A DNA stretch of 64,000 bases from Catenuloplanes niger (GTDB taxonomy: Bacteria > Actinomycetota > Actinomycetes > Mycobacteriales > Micromonosporaceae): assembly GCF_031458255.1 (NCBI RefSeq), contig NZ_JAVDYC010000001.1, positions 2,117,001 through 2,181,000 of the forward strand. Direction: 5' to 3'. A program made the position numbers and the translations under genes. The notes under the pieces were generated by a model that made no database searches, was not told the DNA's origin, and saw only the letters and a list, made by a program, of their open reading frames with translations. Positions 1-8,492 of the stretch are shown here, piece after piece (position 1 is the first letter of the stretch; every line of letters begins with the position of its first letter).

Positions 1-1901
1 TCGGCCGCCGGTTCACCGGCGACGGCCGGGACGTGGACGTCTGGGCGCCGTCCCCGCTGGCCGCGGCCGGCCGCCGGCTCGCGGTGGTGGGCGTCGTCGC
101 GGCCGTGGCGATCCCGCTGGCCGTGCCGACGTTCAGCGGCGGCCTGCTGACCCGGCTCACCCAGACCACCGGCGCGGGACCGGGCAACGGTCCCGGCGGC
201 GCGGGCGGCGCCGGCAAGGTCGACCTGTTCTCCGCGCTCAGCGGTCAGCTGCAGAGCACCGAGACGGTCCCCTACCTGACCGTCACCACGAACGACCCGA
301 ACCCGTACTACCTGCGGTTCGGCGTGGCCGACAACCTGACGCCGGAGGGCTTCCGCAACCAGGCGCCGAACGGCCGCCCGGCGAACACGGAGATCCAGGC
401 ACCGCAGGTGGCCAGCTCCCGGCTGCCGCAGAACACGTACTCGGCGCGCATCAAGGTCTCCGAGCGGTTCGAGATGCCGATGCTGCCGGTCTACGCGAAC
501 ACCACGGCCGTCGCGGACGTCGACTCGGCCTGGTTCTACGACCCGTCGCTGCAGATCGTCTACTCCAACCGGCGCACGGCGGAGGACGCGGAGTACTCGT
601 TCACGTACATCTCCGCGGAGTACACGGCGGACGCGCTGCGCCGGGCGCCCGACCTGGCGCCGGAGAGCACCGTCCGGCAGCAGTACACGCAGCGACCGGA
701 CCTCACCGCGGAGCAGCAGGCCGCGGTCGAGCGCATCGTCGACGACCGGACCGGCAACACGACCAACCAGTACGACGCGGTCCGTGCGCTGTACGAGTAC
801 TTCGCCAAGGAGAACGGCTTCACGTACAGCGTGCAGACCAAGACCGGTTCGACCGGGTCCGACCTGCTGGACTTCCTGACCAACAAGACCGGTTACTGCC
901 AGCAGTACGCCACCGCGCTGGCCTGGCTGGTGCGTCAGGCGGGCATCCCGGCGCGGGTCGCATTCGGGTTCACCCGGGGCGCGGAGTCGGCCGAACCGGG
1001 CACGTACACGCTGACGAACCAGAACCTGCACGCCTGGACCGAGGTCTACTTCGAGGGCTTCGGCTGGGTGCCGTTCGACGCCACGCCGGCCTCGGACGTG
1101 GCCGGTGCGGCGCGCGGCGACTGGGCGCCGGACGTGGACGCGACGGAGACGCCGACCGCGTCCGCCGCGCCGACCACCAGCACGTCGGCGGGACCCGCGC
1201 CCAGCACCGCACCGGGCGAGCGCGGCGACCGGGAGACCGACGAGCTCCCCATCGGGGGCGCTCCGAGCGCGCCGGCGGGCCCGCGCTGGCCCTGGTACCT
1301 GGCCGCGGCCACCATCGTGCTGCTGGCGCTGCTCGCGGTGCCCGCGGTGCTGCGCTCGGCGACGCGCCGGCGGCGCTCCGCACCGGCGTCCGTGGCCTCG
1401 GTCGCGGCGGCCGGCGGCGCCGGGGACGAGACGGGCCGGATGACCATCCTGGGCCCGTCGCCGGAGCTGGAGAAGTCCCGGCGGGACGCGCACGCGGCCT
1501 GGGCGGAGATGCTGGACACCATGATCGACTTCCGGGTCGAGGTGAATCCGGCCGAGACGCCGCGCAACACGGTGGATCGGCTGACCCGGAGCGAGTCGCT
1601 GTCCCCGGAGGCGGCCTCGGCCGCCGCCGTGCTCGGCAGCGCGGAGGAGCACGCCCGCTACGCCCGGACGCCGCTGACCGGCAGTGACCTGGGTGGCGCG
1701 CTGGCCCAGCTGCGGCAGGGCCTGTCCGTGCACGCGGGCCGCCGGACGCGCCTGCGGGCGGCGCTGATGCCGCCGTCCGTCCTGCGGCACTGGAAGACCG
1801 CGATCGGCGACCGGTACGCCGCCGTGGTCGGCCTCTTCGGCCGCTGGCGCGACGCCGCGCTGCGGCTCAGCCCACGACGGTTGCTCGCCCGCTCCCGCTG
1901 A
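1..1901 (+). CDS. TgpA-type transglutaminase membrane protein, 5' end outside window
   Basis: The reading frame is already open at base 3 and has no convincing start, so the N-terminal membrane region (DUF3488 part of the TgpA family) lies upstream. Visible are one hydrophobic segment (from about base 80), an extracytoplasmic region, and a transglutaminase core with Cys in TGYCQQYATALAW (codon 897-899), His in NLHAWTEVYF (1029-1031) and Asp in VPFDATP (1077-1079), the complete triad. A Thr/Pro/Ala-rich linker, a second transmembrane helix (about 1285-1350) and an Arg-rich cytoplasmic tail follow. In actinomycetes this gene usually follows a MoxR ATPase and a DUF58 gene. The physiological substrate is unknown; a cell-envelope role is inferred. 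Confidence 0.9.
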   Translation, partial: GRRFTGDGRDVDVWAPSPLAAAGRRLAVVGVVAAVAIPLAVPTFSGGLLTRLTQTTGAGPGNGPGGAGGAGKVDLFSALSGQLQSTETVPYLTVTTNDPNPYYLRFGVADNLTPEGFRNQAPNGRPANTEIQAPQVASSRLPQNTYSARIKVSERFEMPMLPVYANTTAVADVDSAWFYDPSLQIVYSNRRTAEDAEYSFTYISAEYTADALRRAPDLAPESTVRQQYTQRPDLTAEQQAAVERIVDDRTGNTTNQYDAVRALYEYFAKENGFTYSVQTKTGSTGSDLLDFLTNKTGYCQQYATALAWLVRQAGIPARVAFGFTRGAESAEPGTYTLTNQNLHAWTEVYFEGFGWVPFDATPASDVAGAARGDWAPDVDATETPTASAAPTTSTSAGPAPSTAPGERGDRETDELPIGGAPSAPAGPRWPWYLAAATIVLLALLAVPAVLRSATRRRRSAPASVASVAAAGGAGDETGRMTILGPSPELEKSRRDAHAAWAEMLDTMIDFRVEVNPAETPRNTVDRLTRSESLSPEAASAAAVLGSAEEHARYARTPLTGSDLGGALAQLRQGLSVHAGRRTRLRAALMPPSVLRHWKTAIGDRYAAVVGLFGRWRDAALRLSPRRLLARSR

Positions 1902-1905
1902 GGCG

Positions 1906-1943
1906 CGACGAGGGCCCGGGTCCGACGACCCGGGCCCTCGTCG
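1906..1943 (+). terminator. Strong hairpin terminator after the transglutaminase gene
   Basis: Perfect 16-bp inverted repeat (1906-1921 and 1928-1943) with a 6-nt loop, starting 5 bases after the TGA stop. Confidence 0.9.
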
Positions 1944-2150
1944 TATCCGGAACGTCGACGTCTCCGGAACTTCAGCCATCCGTCAGCCGCGATACGCCCG
2001 CGTGCGTCAGGATGATCGGCGTCAACCCACGAATCCCATGACACGGGTACGCGAAGGACTCCCCCGCCACGCCCGCACTCCCCCGGCCCGGACGTCATCC
2101 CGCCCACCGTCGACCGACACCGACCGGGCGGCGGCAGGCAGGGAATCCAC

Positions 2151-2196
2151 GGCGTGATGACCGGAAGTCAAGAGGCGTGATGACCGGAAGTCAAGA
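2151..2196. repeat. Perfect 23-bp tandem duplication
   Basis: Two identical adjacent copies, 2151-2173 and 2174-2196, each beginning ggcgtgatgaccggaag. The lack of any divergence suggests a recent duplication. Confidence 0.95.
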
Positions 2197-2225
2197 ACGG
2201 TGGACCGAACCGCGACGGCCGCCCC

Positions 2226-2291
2226 GGCATCCGACGGCGGGCGCGCGGCATCCGACGGCGCGGGTGTGCGGCATCCGGCGGCGGGCGCGCG
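2226..2291. repeat. Three degenerate 21-23 bp tandem units
   Basis: Units begin at 2226, 2247 and 2270 with ggcatccgacggcg or ggcatccggcggcg, followed by GC-rich tails of variable length. Confidence 0.75.
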
Positions 2292-2391
2292 TGGCACGGC
2301 CGGATCTACCCGTGCGGCCGTGCCCGGACAGGCGTCCGGGCCGGTTCGCACCGGCCCGGTCTCGTCGCCTGCGGGTGTCGTCGGGCGTCGG

Positions 2392-2775
2392 TCAGCGATG
2401 CCCCTCGGGGCGCTGACGCCAGCGCTCCTCCAGCCGGTCGATGAACGACAGACGTCGTTGCCTGGTCCGCCGGCTGGCGGTGCCGCCAACGACGTGCAGG
2501 TCGGGCGATTGCGACTTACGGTACGACGTCATCGCGAACGCCGCGGCACCGAGCATGACCACAAAACCGGCCACGCCGAGCAGCGGAACTTTGCTCACCG
2601 CACCATAGACAAGCAAAGCGAGCCCGGCGATGATCGCGACAGCGGCGACGATCAGACGACGTCGCGCCTGAAAGCGCGGATCGCTGGCGCGCACCGCCGA
2701 GGCGAATTTCGGGTCCTCGGCCAGCGACCGCTCGATCTGATCGAACAGCCGCTGCTCGTGCTCCGAGAGCGGCAC
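2392..2775 (-). CDS. DUF3040 membrane protein
   Basis: A 127-residue protein matching the actinobacterial DUF3040 family: an N-terminal helix MPLSEHEQRLFDQIERSL with a typical LAEDPKFASAVR continuation, then two closely spaced transmembrane helices (about residues 38-58 and 62-82) and a basic cytoplasmic tail. The GTG start is preceded by a GGAGGAG ribosome site 4 bases away. It lies downstream of dinB on the same strand. In other actinobacteria DUF3040 genes sit near mraZ and the division cluster. Biochemical function is unknown. Confidence 0.9.
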   Translation of the reverse strand: MPLSEHEQRLFDQIERSLAEDPKFASAVRASDPRFQARRRLIVAAVAIIAGLALLVYGAVSKVPLLGVAGFVVMLGAAAFAMTSYRKSQSPDLHVVGGTASRRTRQRRLSFIDRLEERWRQRPEGHR

Positions 2776-2893
2776 GGCACTCCTCCCCGGTCAGCTGTGC
2801 CGGCCCGGGGTGGGCCGACAGACCGTGGCAGCCCGGTAGGGCTGCTTACCCGCCAGTCTACGAGGGGTGTCGCGATGCGGAAAGCGGGACGAC

Positions 2894-4153
2894 TCACGGT
2901 CGGGAGGGATTTTCCGGCCGCCGCGGATCGCCGCCGCCGAGAAGGCTGGCCGGGCGGATCACCGCGCCACCGAACCGGGCCTGCACCGCATCGATCGCGG
3001 TCTCGGCCTCCCGCCAGCCGTGCTCCGGTGCGCCCAGCTCCGGCTGGCGGGCCGCGGACGCGCCGTCGACCAGGCCCTCGACCCGCACCCCGACGAGCCG
3101 GAGCGGCCCGGTATGCGGCATAGCAGCGTAAAGCGCCCAGGCGGTATCGAAGATCTCCCGAGCCACGTCCGTCGGTGAGGCGATCGTCCGGGACCGGTTG
3201 AGCGTCTGGAAGTCGGCCCGGCGGATCTTGATCGAGACGGTCCGGCCGGCGTGCCCGGCGGCACGCAGCCGCGACGCCACCTTGCCGGAGAGTTCCAGCA
3301 GGGTCCGCCGGATCCCGTCGGGATCGACCAAGTCAGTGTCGAACGTCACCTCGGCCCCGATCGACTTGTCCACGTGCTCGGGCTGGACGCCGCGCGGGTC
3401 CCGGCCCCAGGACAGCTCGTGCAGGTGGGCCGCGGCCGCCTCGCCGACCCCGGAGCGCAGCAGCGACACCGGCGCGTGCGCGAGGTCCCCCACCGTGCGC
3501 AGGCCGAGTCGCTGCAGCGCCTCCGCGGAGCGCTCGCCCACGCCCCAGAGCGCGGCGACCGGCAGCGGGTGCAGGAAATCCAGCACCAGCGCGGACGGGA
3601 TGACCATCAGGCCGTCCGGCTTGCCCCGGGTGGAGCCGAGCTTGGCCAGGAACTTTGTCGGCGCGACGCCGACCGTGCAGGTCAGCCCCAACTCGCCGGC
3701 GACCCGGGCACGGATCTTCGCGGCGATCTCCACGGGGCGGCCGAGCAGCCGCCGGGCGCCGCCGACGTCGAGGAACGCCTCGTCCAGCGACAGCGGCTCG
3801 ACCAGCGGCGTCGTGTCCCGCAGGATCTGCATGACCGCGCGGGACGCGGCCGTGTAGGCCTCGAAGTCGGGGGACAGGAACACCGCGTGCGGGCAGAGCG
3901 CCCGGGCGCGGGCCATCGGCATCGCGCTGCGCACGCCGAACTCGCGGGCCTCGTAGCTGGCGGAACTGACCACGCCACGGTTACCGAGGCCGCCCACGAT
4001 CACCGGCTGGCCACGCAGCGCGGGACGCCGGCGGATCTCCACGGACGGATAGAACGCGTCCATGTCGACGTGCAGGATCGGGCAACCGGTGTCGTCCGCG
4101 TCCGCGCCGAACCGCGGGTCCCGTTCGCGGCCCACGGCCTGGCTTCGCCCCAT
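2894..4153 (-). CDS. dinB: DNA polymerase IV (Y-family translesion polymerase)
   Basis: A 419-residue Y-family polymerase that copies past damaged template bases. Catalytic acids are present in ILHVDMDAFYPSVE (metal site I) and PLSLDEAFLDV (site II). The aromatic after Phe in DAFY, the steric-gate position that excludes ribonucleotides, is Tyr. Finger/palm motifs (KFLAKLGS, KPDGLMVI), a helix-hairpin-helix region and a little-finger domain (VSIKIRRADFQTLNRS) follow. Start choice: an in-frame GTG at 4162 lies inside a TAGCGT -10 hexamer, so the ATG at 4153, 7 bases after that hexamer, is preferred and the mRNA is probably leaderless. No SOS box was seen, unlike the dnaE2 operon at 26.7 kb. Confidence 0.95.
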   Translation of the reverse strand: MGRSQAVGRERDPRFGADADDTGCPILHVDMDAFYPSVEIRRRPALRGQPVIVGGLGNRGVVSSASYEAREFGVRSAMPMARARALCPHAVFLSPDFEAYTAASRAVMQILRDTTPLVEPLSLDEAFLDVGGARRLLGRPVEIAAKIRARVAGELGLTCTVGVAPTKFLAKLGSTRGKPDGLMVIPSALVLDFLHPLPVAALWGVGERSAEALQRLGLRTVGDLAHAPVSLLRSGVGEAAAAHLHELSWGRDPRGVQPEHVDKSIGAEVTFDTDLVDPDGIRRTLLELSGKVASRLRAAGHAGRTVSIKIRRADFQTLNRSRTIASPTDVAREIFDTAWALYAAMPHTGPLRLVGVRVEGLVDGASAARQPELGAPEHGWREAETAIDAVQARFGGAVIRPASLLGGGDPRRPENPSRP

Positions 4154-4160
4154 GGTGCAC

Positions 4161-4166
4161 ACGCTA
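4161..4166 (-). promoter_or_regulatory. -10 element of dinB (leaderless)
   Basis: TAGCGT on the minus strand, 7 bases before the ATG at 4153. Confidence 0.55.
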
Positions 4167-4193
4167 GACGCACCCTCCGACAGATTCTTAACA

Positions 4194-4239
4194 GGAGCAT
4201 GTGCTCCGGTTCACTGCGAAATGCGGAGCACTTGCTCCG
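4194..4239 (+). promoter_or_regulatory. Paired TetR operator sites
   Basis: Two near-identical palindromes: GGAGCA-TG-TGCTCC at 4194-4207 and CGGAGCA-CT-TGCTCCG at 4224-4239. Their centres are 31 bp apart, about three helical turns. The second sits just upstream of the -10 of the TetR gene, so bound regulator would block transcription. Autoregulation and control of the downstream pump are inferred. Confidence 0.75.
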
Positions 4240-4248
4240 GTAGGCCGC

Positions 4249-4254
4249 TACCGT
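4249..4254 (+). promoter_or_regulatory. -10 element of the TetR/MFS operon (leaderless)
   Basis: TACCGT lies exactly 6 bases before the GTG at 4261, so the transcript would begin at the start codon. Confidence 0.6.
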
Positions 4255-4260
4255 TGCCGC

Positions 4261-4929
4261 GTGACCGTTCCGACCACCGCGAGCTCCCGGCCGCTGCGCC
4301 GGGACGCCGTACGCAACCGCGAGCAGATCCTGTCCGCGGCCGCCGCGGCGTTCGCCGAGCGTGGTGCCAACGTCGACGTGCGGGAGATCGCTCGTGCCGC
4401 CGGCGTCGGCATGGGCACGCTCTACCGGCACTTCGCCACGAAGGACCAGCTGCTCGGCGCCGTGATCAAAGCCGACTTCGACGCCTGGATGGACGAGGCG
4501 CTGCAGGCCGCGCGGGAGAGCGAGCCGTGGGCCGGGCTGGCGGCGTTCCTGGAGGACGCACTGGCCCGGCAGTGCGCGGACCGCGCGCTGATGGACGGCG
4601 TGTTCCGGGTGCTGGCCACCACGTCCCTGCTGGACGACTGCCGGTCCCGGATGAGCGAGGTGATCAACCTGCTCCTCGACCGGGCACGCGCGGCCGGGGA
4701 GCTGCGGCCGGACGTGGGCGAGGCGGACATCGCGCTCACCATGATGGCGATCGGCAAGATCATCGAGCTCACCGAGGCCGGCCGGCCCGGCCTGTGGCGA
4801 CGCCAGTTGCGGATCACGCTGGACGGCCTGCGCGCCCACGGTCACACCCCGATCACCGAACCTCCGATCACCATCGCCGACCTCGACGCCGCGGTCTGCC
4901 ACTCGATTCCGCACCTGGAGAATCCATGA
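4261..4929 (+). CDS. TetR-family transcriptional regulator
   Basis: About 222 residues. The N-terminal helix-turn-helix is clear: NREQILSAAAAAFAERGA, then VDVREIARAAGVGMGTLYRHF (split here as the recognition helix GVGMGTLYRHF followed by ATKDQLL). The C-terminal part is the variable ligand-binding and dimerisation domain. The GTG at 4261 was chosen because it lies 6 bases after a TACCGT -10 element; an upstream start would place the operators inside the gene. Its stop overlaps the ATG of the MFS exporter by 4 bases (ATGA), so the two are translationally coupled, the usual layout of a repressor controlling its own efflux pump. The ligand is unknown. Confidence 0.93.
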   Translation: MTVPTTASSRPLRRDAVRNREQILSAAAAAFAERGANVDVREIARAAGVGMGTLYRHFATKDQLLGAVIKADFDAWMDEALQAARESEPWAGLAAFLEDALARQCADRALMDGVFRVLATTSLLDDCRSRMSEVINLLLDRARAAGELRPDVGEADIALTMMAIGKIIELTEAGRPGLWRRQLRITLDGLRAHGHTPITEPPITIADLDAAVCHSIPHLENP

Positions 4930-6533
4930 CCACCGTCCCCGCGGAGACGGTCGCCAAGACCGGCGACGCTCCCGCTCCGCGCATGACGAAGCGCCAGATC
5001 AACGAGGCCCTCACCGGCCTGATGATGGGCATCTTCGTCTCGATCCTCGCCTCCACGGTGGTGGCCAACGCGCTGCCGCGGGTCATCTCCGACCTCGGTG
5101 GCGGCCAGTCCGTCTACACCTGGGTGGTCACCGCGGAACTCCTCGCGATGACCGCGACCGTCCCGCTCTGGGGCAAGCTCGCCGACCTCTACAACCAGAA
5201 ACTGCTGATCCAGGCCAGCCTGGGCCTGTTCGTGGTGGGTTCGCTGGTGGCCGGCTTCGCGCCGAACCCCGAGGTGCTCATCGCGAGCCGCGTCGTGCAG
5301 GGCATCGGCGCCGGCGGCCTGACCGCGCTCGTGCAGGTCGTGATGGCCGCGATCATCCCGCCGCGGGAGCTGGGCCGCTACTCCGGCATCTTCGGCGCGG
5401 TCTTCGCCACCGGCACCGTGGCCGGCCCGCTGATCGGCGGTCTGCTGGTCGACACGGAGTGGCTCGGCTGGCGCTGGACGTTCTTCTTCGGCGTACCGTT
5501 CGCGCTGCTCGCGATCTTCCTGCTGCAGAAGACGCTCAAGCTGCCCACGATCGGCCGCAAGGTCAAGGTCGACTACCTCGGCGCGTTCCTGATCATGTCG
5601 GGCGTGTCCACGCTGCTCATCTGGGTCACGCTGGCCGGCAACAACTTCGAGTGGCTGTCCACCTGGACCGCGGGCCTGGTCACCGGCGGCCTGGCGCTGA
5701 TCGCGGTGGCGCTGGTGGTGGAGTCCCGGGTCCCCGAACCGATCATCCCGCTCGGCATCTTCCGGTCCCGCACGGTCAGCCTCGCCACGCTGGGCAGCCT
5801 GCTGGTCGGCGTCGCGATGTTCGGCAGCACGGTCTTCCTGTCGCAGTACTTCCAGCTCTCGCTCGGCAAGTCGCCGACCGAGGCCGGCCTGCTCAGCCTG
5901 CCGATGATCTTCGGTCTGATGGTCTCGTCCACGATCGCGGGCGCGATGATCACCAAGACCGGCAAGTGGAAGATGTACCTGGTCGCCGGCGGCATCATCA
6001 TGATCGCCGGCCTGGGGCTGCTCAGCACGATCGGCGCGGACACCAGCCTGTGGGTGCTGGGCGCGGAGATGGCCGTGCTCGGCGTCGGCGTCGGCCTGCT
6101 CATGCAGAACCTGGTGCTCGCCGCGCAGAACGACGTGCCCGCCCACGAGCTCGGCGCCGCCACGTCCGTGATCTCGTTCTTCCGCAGCCTCGGCGGCTCG
6201 GTCGGCGTCAGCGTGCTCGGCGCGATCCTGGCCAACCGGGTCACGGCCAACATGGAGAACGCGCTCGGCCCGGCCGCGGCGACCGCGCCCGGCGGCGGTG
6301 GACACGGCGCGGTGCCGGACCTGTCCACGCTCCCGCCGGAGCTGGTGACGATCATCCAGAACGCGTACGGCGACGCGATCGGCGACCTGTTCCTGGTCGC
6401 GGTGCCGTTCGCGGTGCTGACGCTGCTCACGGTGATCTTCATCAAGGAGGTGCCGCTCAAGACCACGAGCGGCCTGGACCGCCTGGCCGAGGAGGGCAAC
6501 AACACGCCCGCCCCGCCGTCGATGGTGCACTGA
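4926..6533 (+). CDS. DHA2-family (EmrB/QacA) drug:H+ antiporter
   Basis: 535 residues with about 14 transmembrane helices, the DHA2 arrangement. Motif A-like WGKLADLYNQKLL follows helix 2, and antiporter motif C-like GPLIGGLLVDT lies in helix 5. The N-terminal 30 residues are polar, then MTKRQINEALTGLMMG enters helix 1. A periplasmic Gly-rich segment (AAATAPGGGGHG) precedes the last helix, and the C-terminus is cytoplasmic. It acts in the inner membrane as a proton-driven exporter of small, probably toxic molecules. The coupled TetR gene implies substrate-induced expression. The true substrate cannot be read from sequence. Confidence 0.93.
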   Translation: MTTVPAETVAKTGDAPAPRMTKRQINEALTGLMMGIFVSILASTVVANALPRVISDLGGGQSVYTWVVTAELLAMTATVPLWGKLADLYNQKLLIQASLGLFVVGSLVAGFAPNPEVLIASRVVQGIGAGGLTALVQVVMAAIIPPRELGRYSGIFGAVFATGTVAGPLIGGLLVDTEWLGWRWTFFFGVPFALLAIFLLQKTLKLPTIGRKVKVDYLGAFLIMSGVSTLLIWVTLAGNNFEWLSTWTAGLVTGGLALIAVALVVESRVPEPIIPLGIFRSRTVSLATLGSLLVGVAMFGSTVFLSQYFQLSLGKSPTEAGLLSLPMIFGLMVSSTIAGAMITKTGKWKMYLVAGGIIMIAGLGLLSTIGADTSLWVLGAEMAVLGVGVGLLMQNLVLAAQNDVPAHELGAATSVISFFRSLGGSVGVSVLGAILANRVTANMENALGPAAATAPGGGGHGAVPDLSTLPPELVTIIQNAYGDAIGDLFLVAVPFAVLTLLTVIFIKEVPLKTTSGLDRLAEEGNNTPAPPSMVH

Positions 6534-6544
6534 CGTCCCGCGTC

Positions 6545-6570
6545 GGGGCCGGGCGGATCCGCCCGGCCCC
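6545..6570. terminator. Bidirectional terminator between convergent genes
   Basis: A perfect palindrome of two 13-bp arms (GGGGCCGGGCGGA and its complement) directly follows the exporter and touches the stop codon of the convergent phosphodiesterase gene. Confidence 0.85.
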
Positions 6571-7736
6571 TACTTCTTGGTGAGCACGAAGAGCGGGACG
6601 GACATCTCCGCCGCCGTGTTCGCGCCGTGGAACGCGATCAGCGTGGACACCGCCGGCGGCTCGTGCCCGGTCGCCAGCACCACGGCCCGGTCCCGCATGG
6701 TCACCACCACGTCGCCGACGCGCTGCAGGTGCGCCTCGGTCACCGGGCCGAACCAGCCGTCCGCCACCGCCTCGGCCCGCGACACCACGTCCGCGTCCGC
6801 GCCGAGCACGGCGCGCCAGGCCGCGATCACGTCGTCCGCCGCGCCCGGCTCCACGTGCAGGTAGCGGACCCGCGGCTCACCGGCCACGAAACGCACGCCG
6901 GCCGCCAGGCGCGGGTCGGCGTCCAGGTCGTACCGCCGGTCCGGTGGCACGTCGATCTGGCCGTGATCCGCCGTGACCAGCAGCGCCGCGTCGTCGGGCA
7001 GGCCGTCGGCCAGGCGGGTGATCAGCGCGTCCACGTCCGCGGCCGCGGCGGCCCACTCCGGCGACGTCAGCCCGTACCGGTGACCGGCCTTGTCCAGGTC
7101 CGCGATGTACCCGGAGACCAGCACCGGCGGCTCGTCGCCGGCGAGCGCGCCGAGGATCTCGGTGACCAGCTCGTCCACCTCCGACGCGCCCCGGAACACG
7201 CCGCCCCGGTTCGCGGCCGTGGTCAGGCCCGAGCCGCGGAACTCCGGCCGGGTCACCGACGTCACCCGCACCCCGGCCGCGGCCGCGCGCTCCAGCTGCG
7301 TCGGCATCGGTGCGAACGTCGCCGGGTCCGGGTCGTCCGCCCAGCGCAGCAGCTGCAACACCCGGTCCGTCCCGGGTACGTGCAGCGAGATGCCGAGCAC
7401 GCCGTGCTCACCGGGCGGCGCGCCGGTGCCGAGCGTCACCAGGCTGGCCGGCGTCGTCGACGGGAAACCCGAGGTCAGCTGGGTGTGCCGGCCGAGCCGG
7501 CCGGCACTCAGGTCGGCGATCGTGCTCCCGATCGCGGACGCGGCCGGGAGCTGGAACGTGCCGAAGCCGTCCACCAGGAGCACGGCGATCCGGCGTACCC
7601 CCGGCAGTTGTGCCCGGAGAGTCAGCGGGTCCGGCGCGCCGGGCACGCCCAGGACCGCGAGCGCGGACGGCAGCACGTCCGCGAGGCTGGCCCGGCCGTA
7701 GGCGGGCCGGACCACGCCGAACGGGTCGACGCTCAT
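6570..7736 (-). CDS. Alkaline-phosphatase-superfamily phosphodiesterase/nucleotide pyrophosphatase
   Basis: 388 residues of the type I phosphodiesterase/NPP fold. Metal and catalytic motifs seen are VLLVDGFG (first metal Asp), GFPSTTPASLVTLGTG (nucleophile Thr region), GVLGISLHVPG, a central SGYIADLDKAGHRYG block (Asp/His metal ligands) and VTADHGQIDV near the C-terminus. It lacks a signal peptide, so it is probably cytoplasmic. The ATG overlaps the stop of the upstream methyltransferase by 4 bases (ATGA). The preferred substrate (nucleotide, phospholipid or phosphonate diester) is unknown. Confidence 0.88.
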   Translation of the reverse strand: MSVDPFGVVRPAYGRASLADVLPSALAVLGVPGAPDPLTLRAQLPGVRRIAVLLVDGFGTFQLPAASAIGSTIADLSAGRLGRHTQLTSGFPSTTPASLVTLGTGAPPGEHGVLGISLHVPGTDRVLQLLRWADDPDPATFAPMPTQLERAAAAGVRVTSVTRPEFRGSGLTTAANRGGVFRGASEVDELVTEILGALAGDEPPVLVSGYIADLDKAGHRYGLTSPEWAAAAADVDALITRLADGLPDDAALLVTADHGQIDVPPDRRYDLDADPRLAAGVRFVAGEPRVRYLHVEPGAADDVIAAWRAVLGADADVVSRAEAVADGWFGPVTEAHLQRVGDVVVTMRDRAVVLATGHEPPAVSTLIAFHGANTAAEMSVPLFVLTKK

Positions 7737-8458
7737 TTGCGGGCGAAGAGGTGCAGCTGGGCGGCGAGATCCCGGTACGGCGCGTGGGCGGCCGCGGCCA
7801 GCTCCAGGTCGAGCAGCGCCTGCGGGTCCGCCTCCGCGACCGCGGCGGGCAGCAGGTCGGCGAAGACGCGCACGCCGTGGATCTGCTCCACCGTCAGGCC
7901 CGCGGCCTCCAGCAGCGCGGTCGCGCCCGCCGCGTCGTACCGGCGGCGCAGCGTGTCCTTCGGCCCGGCACAGCCGGACGGGTCGGCCAGCACCCGGGCC
8001 GCCGCGTCCAGGTGACCGTTGATCGCGCGGCCCAGCACGGCCGCGGCCCGGCCCGCGACCAGCAGGCTCACCGCGCCACCCGGCCGCAGCGCCGCCGCGA
8101 CCGCGGCCACCACGGCCGCCGGCCGGTCGACGACCTCCAGCACCGCGTGGCAGAGCACCAGGTCGGCGGACTCGTCACCGATCAGCGAGGCCAGCGCGTC
8201 GCCGTCGCCCTGCACCGCGCGCACCCGGTCGGCCACGCCCGCGTCCGTGGCCCGGCGGACCAGCGTGGCCAGCGCGTCCGGGCTCGCGTCCACCACGGTC
8301 ACCCGGTGGCCCAGCTCGGCCAGCGGCACCGCGAACCCGCCGGTGCCACCGCCCACGTCCAGCACGGTCAGCTCGCGGCCGTCGGCCCGGCCCAGCTCAC
8401 GGCGCAGCGCCTCCCAGACGGCGGCGGTGCGAGGTGTCATCGTCGGTGTGCGCTCCAC
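7733..8458 (-). CDS. Class I SAM-dependent methyltransferase
   Basis: About 241 residues. The Rossmann-type SAM site is VLDVGGGTGGFAVPLAEL followed by acidic VTVVDASPDAL; post-motif elements ADLVLCHAVLEVVD and LRPGGAVSLLV match motifs II and III. A longer reading to 8536 would run into the divergent VOC gene, so I prefer the GTG at 8458; an ATG at 8440 is also possible. The promoter -10 is probably TACCCT (minus strand, 8471-8476), back to back with the VOC promoter. It is coupled to the following phosphodiesterase gene. The methyl acceptor is unknown. Confidence 0.88.
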   Translation of the reverse strand: MERTPTMTPRTAAVWEALRRELGRADGRELTVLDVGGGTGGFAVPLAELGHRVTVVDASPDALATLVRRATDAGVADRVRAVQGDGDALASLIGDESADLVLCHAVLEVVDRPAAVVAAVAAALRPGGAVSLLVAGRAAAVLGRAINGHLDAAARVLADPSGCAGPKDTLRRRYDAAGATALLEAAGLTVEQIHGVRVFADLLPAAVAEADPQALLDLELAAAAHAPYRDLAAQLHLFARK

Positions 8459-8470
8459 CTCACCGAGCCT

Positions 8471-8486
8471 AGGGTACGAATACCGT
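8471..8486. promoter_or_regulatory. Back-to-back divergent -10 elements
   Basis: Minus strand: TACCCT at 8471-8476, serving the methyltransferase gene. Plus strand: TACCGT at 8481-8486, 6 bases before the VOC ATG (leaderless). Confidence 0.55.
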
Positions 8487-8492
8487 GGCCCG

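Larger units (their letters stand above)
1944..2391. other. Gene-poor stretch
   Basis: No reading frame here looks protein-like. It holds a 23-bp duplication (2151-2196) and degenerate repeats (2226-2291). Both flanking genes end facing it. Confidence 0.6.

Noticed and set aside
2022-2489. Minus-strand ORF of 155 codons between the transglutaminase and DUF3040 genes
   Set aside because: Runs over tandem repeats and into DUF3040; translation is Arg/Pro/Ala-rich without any domain look.
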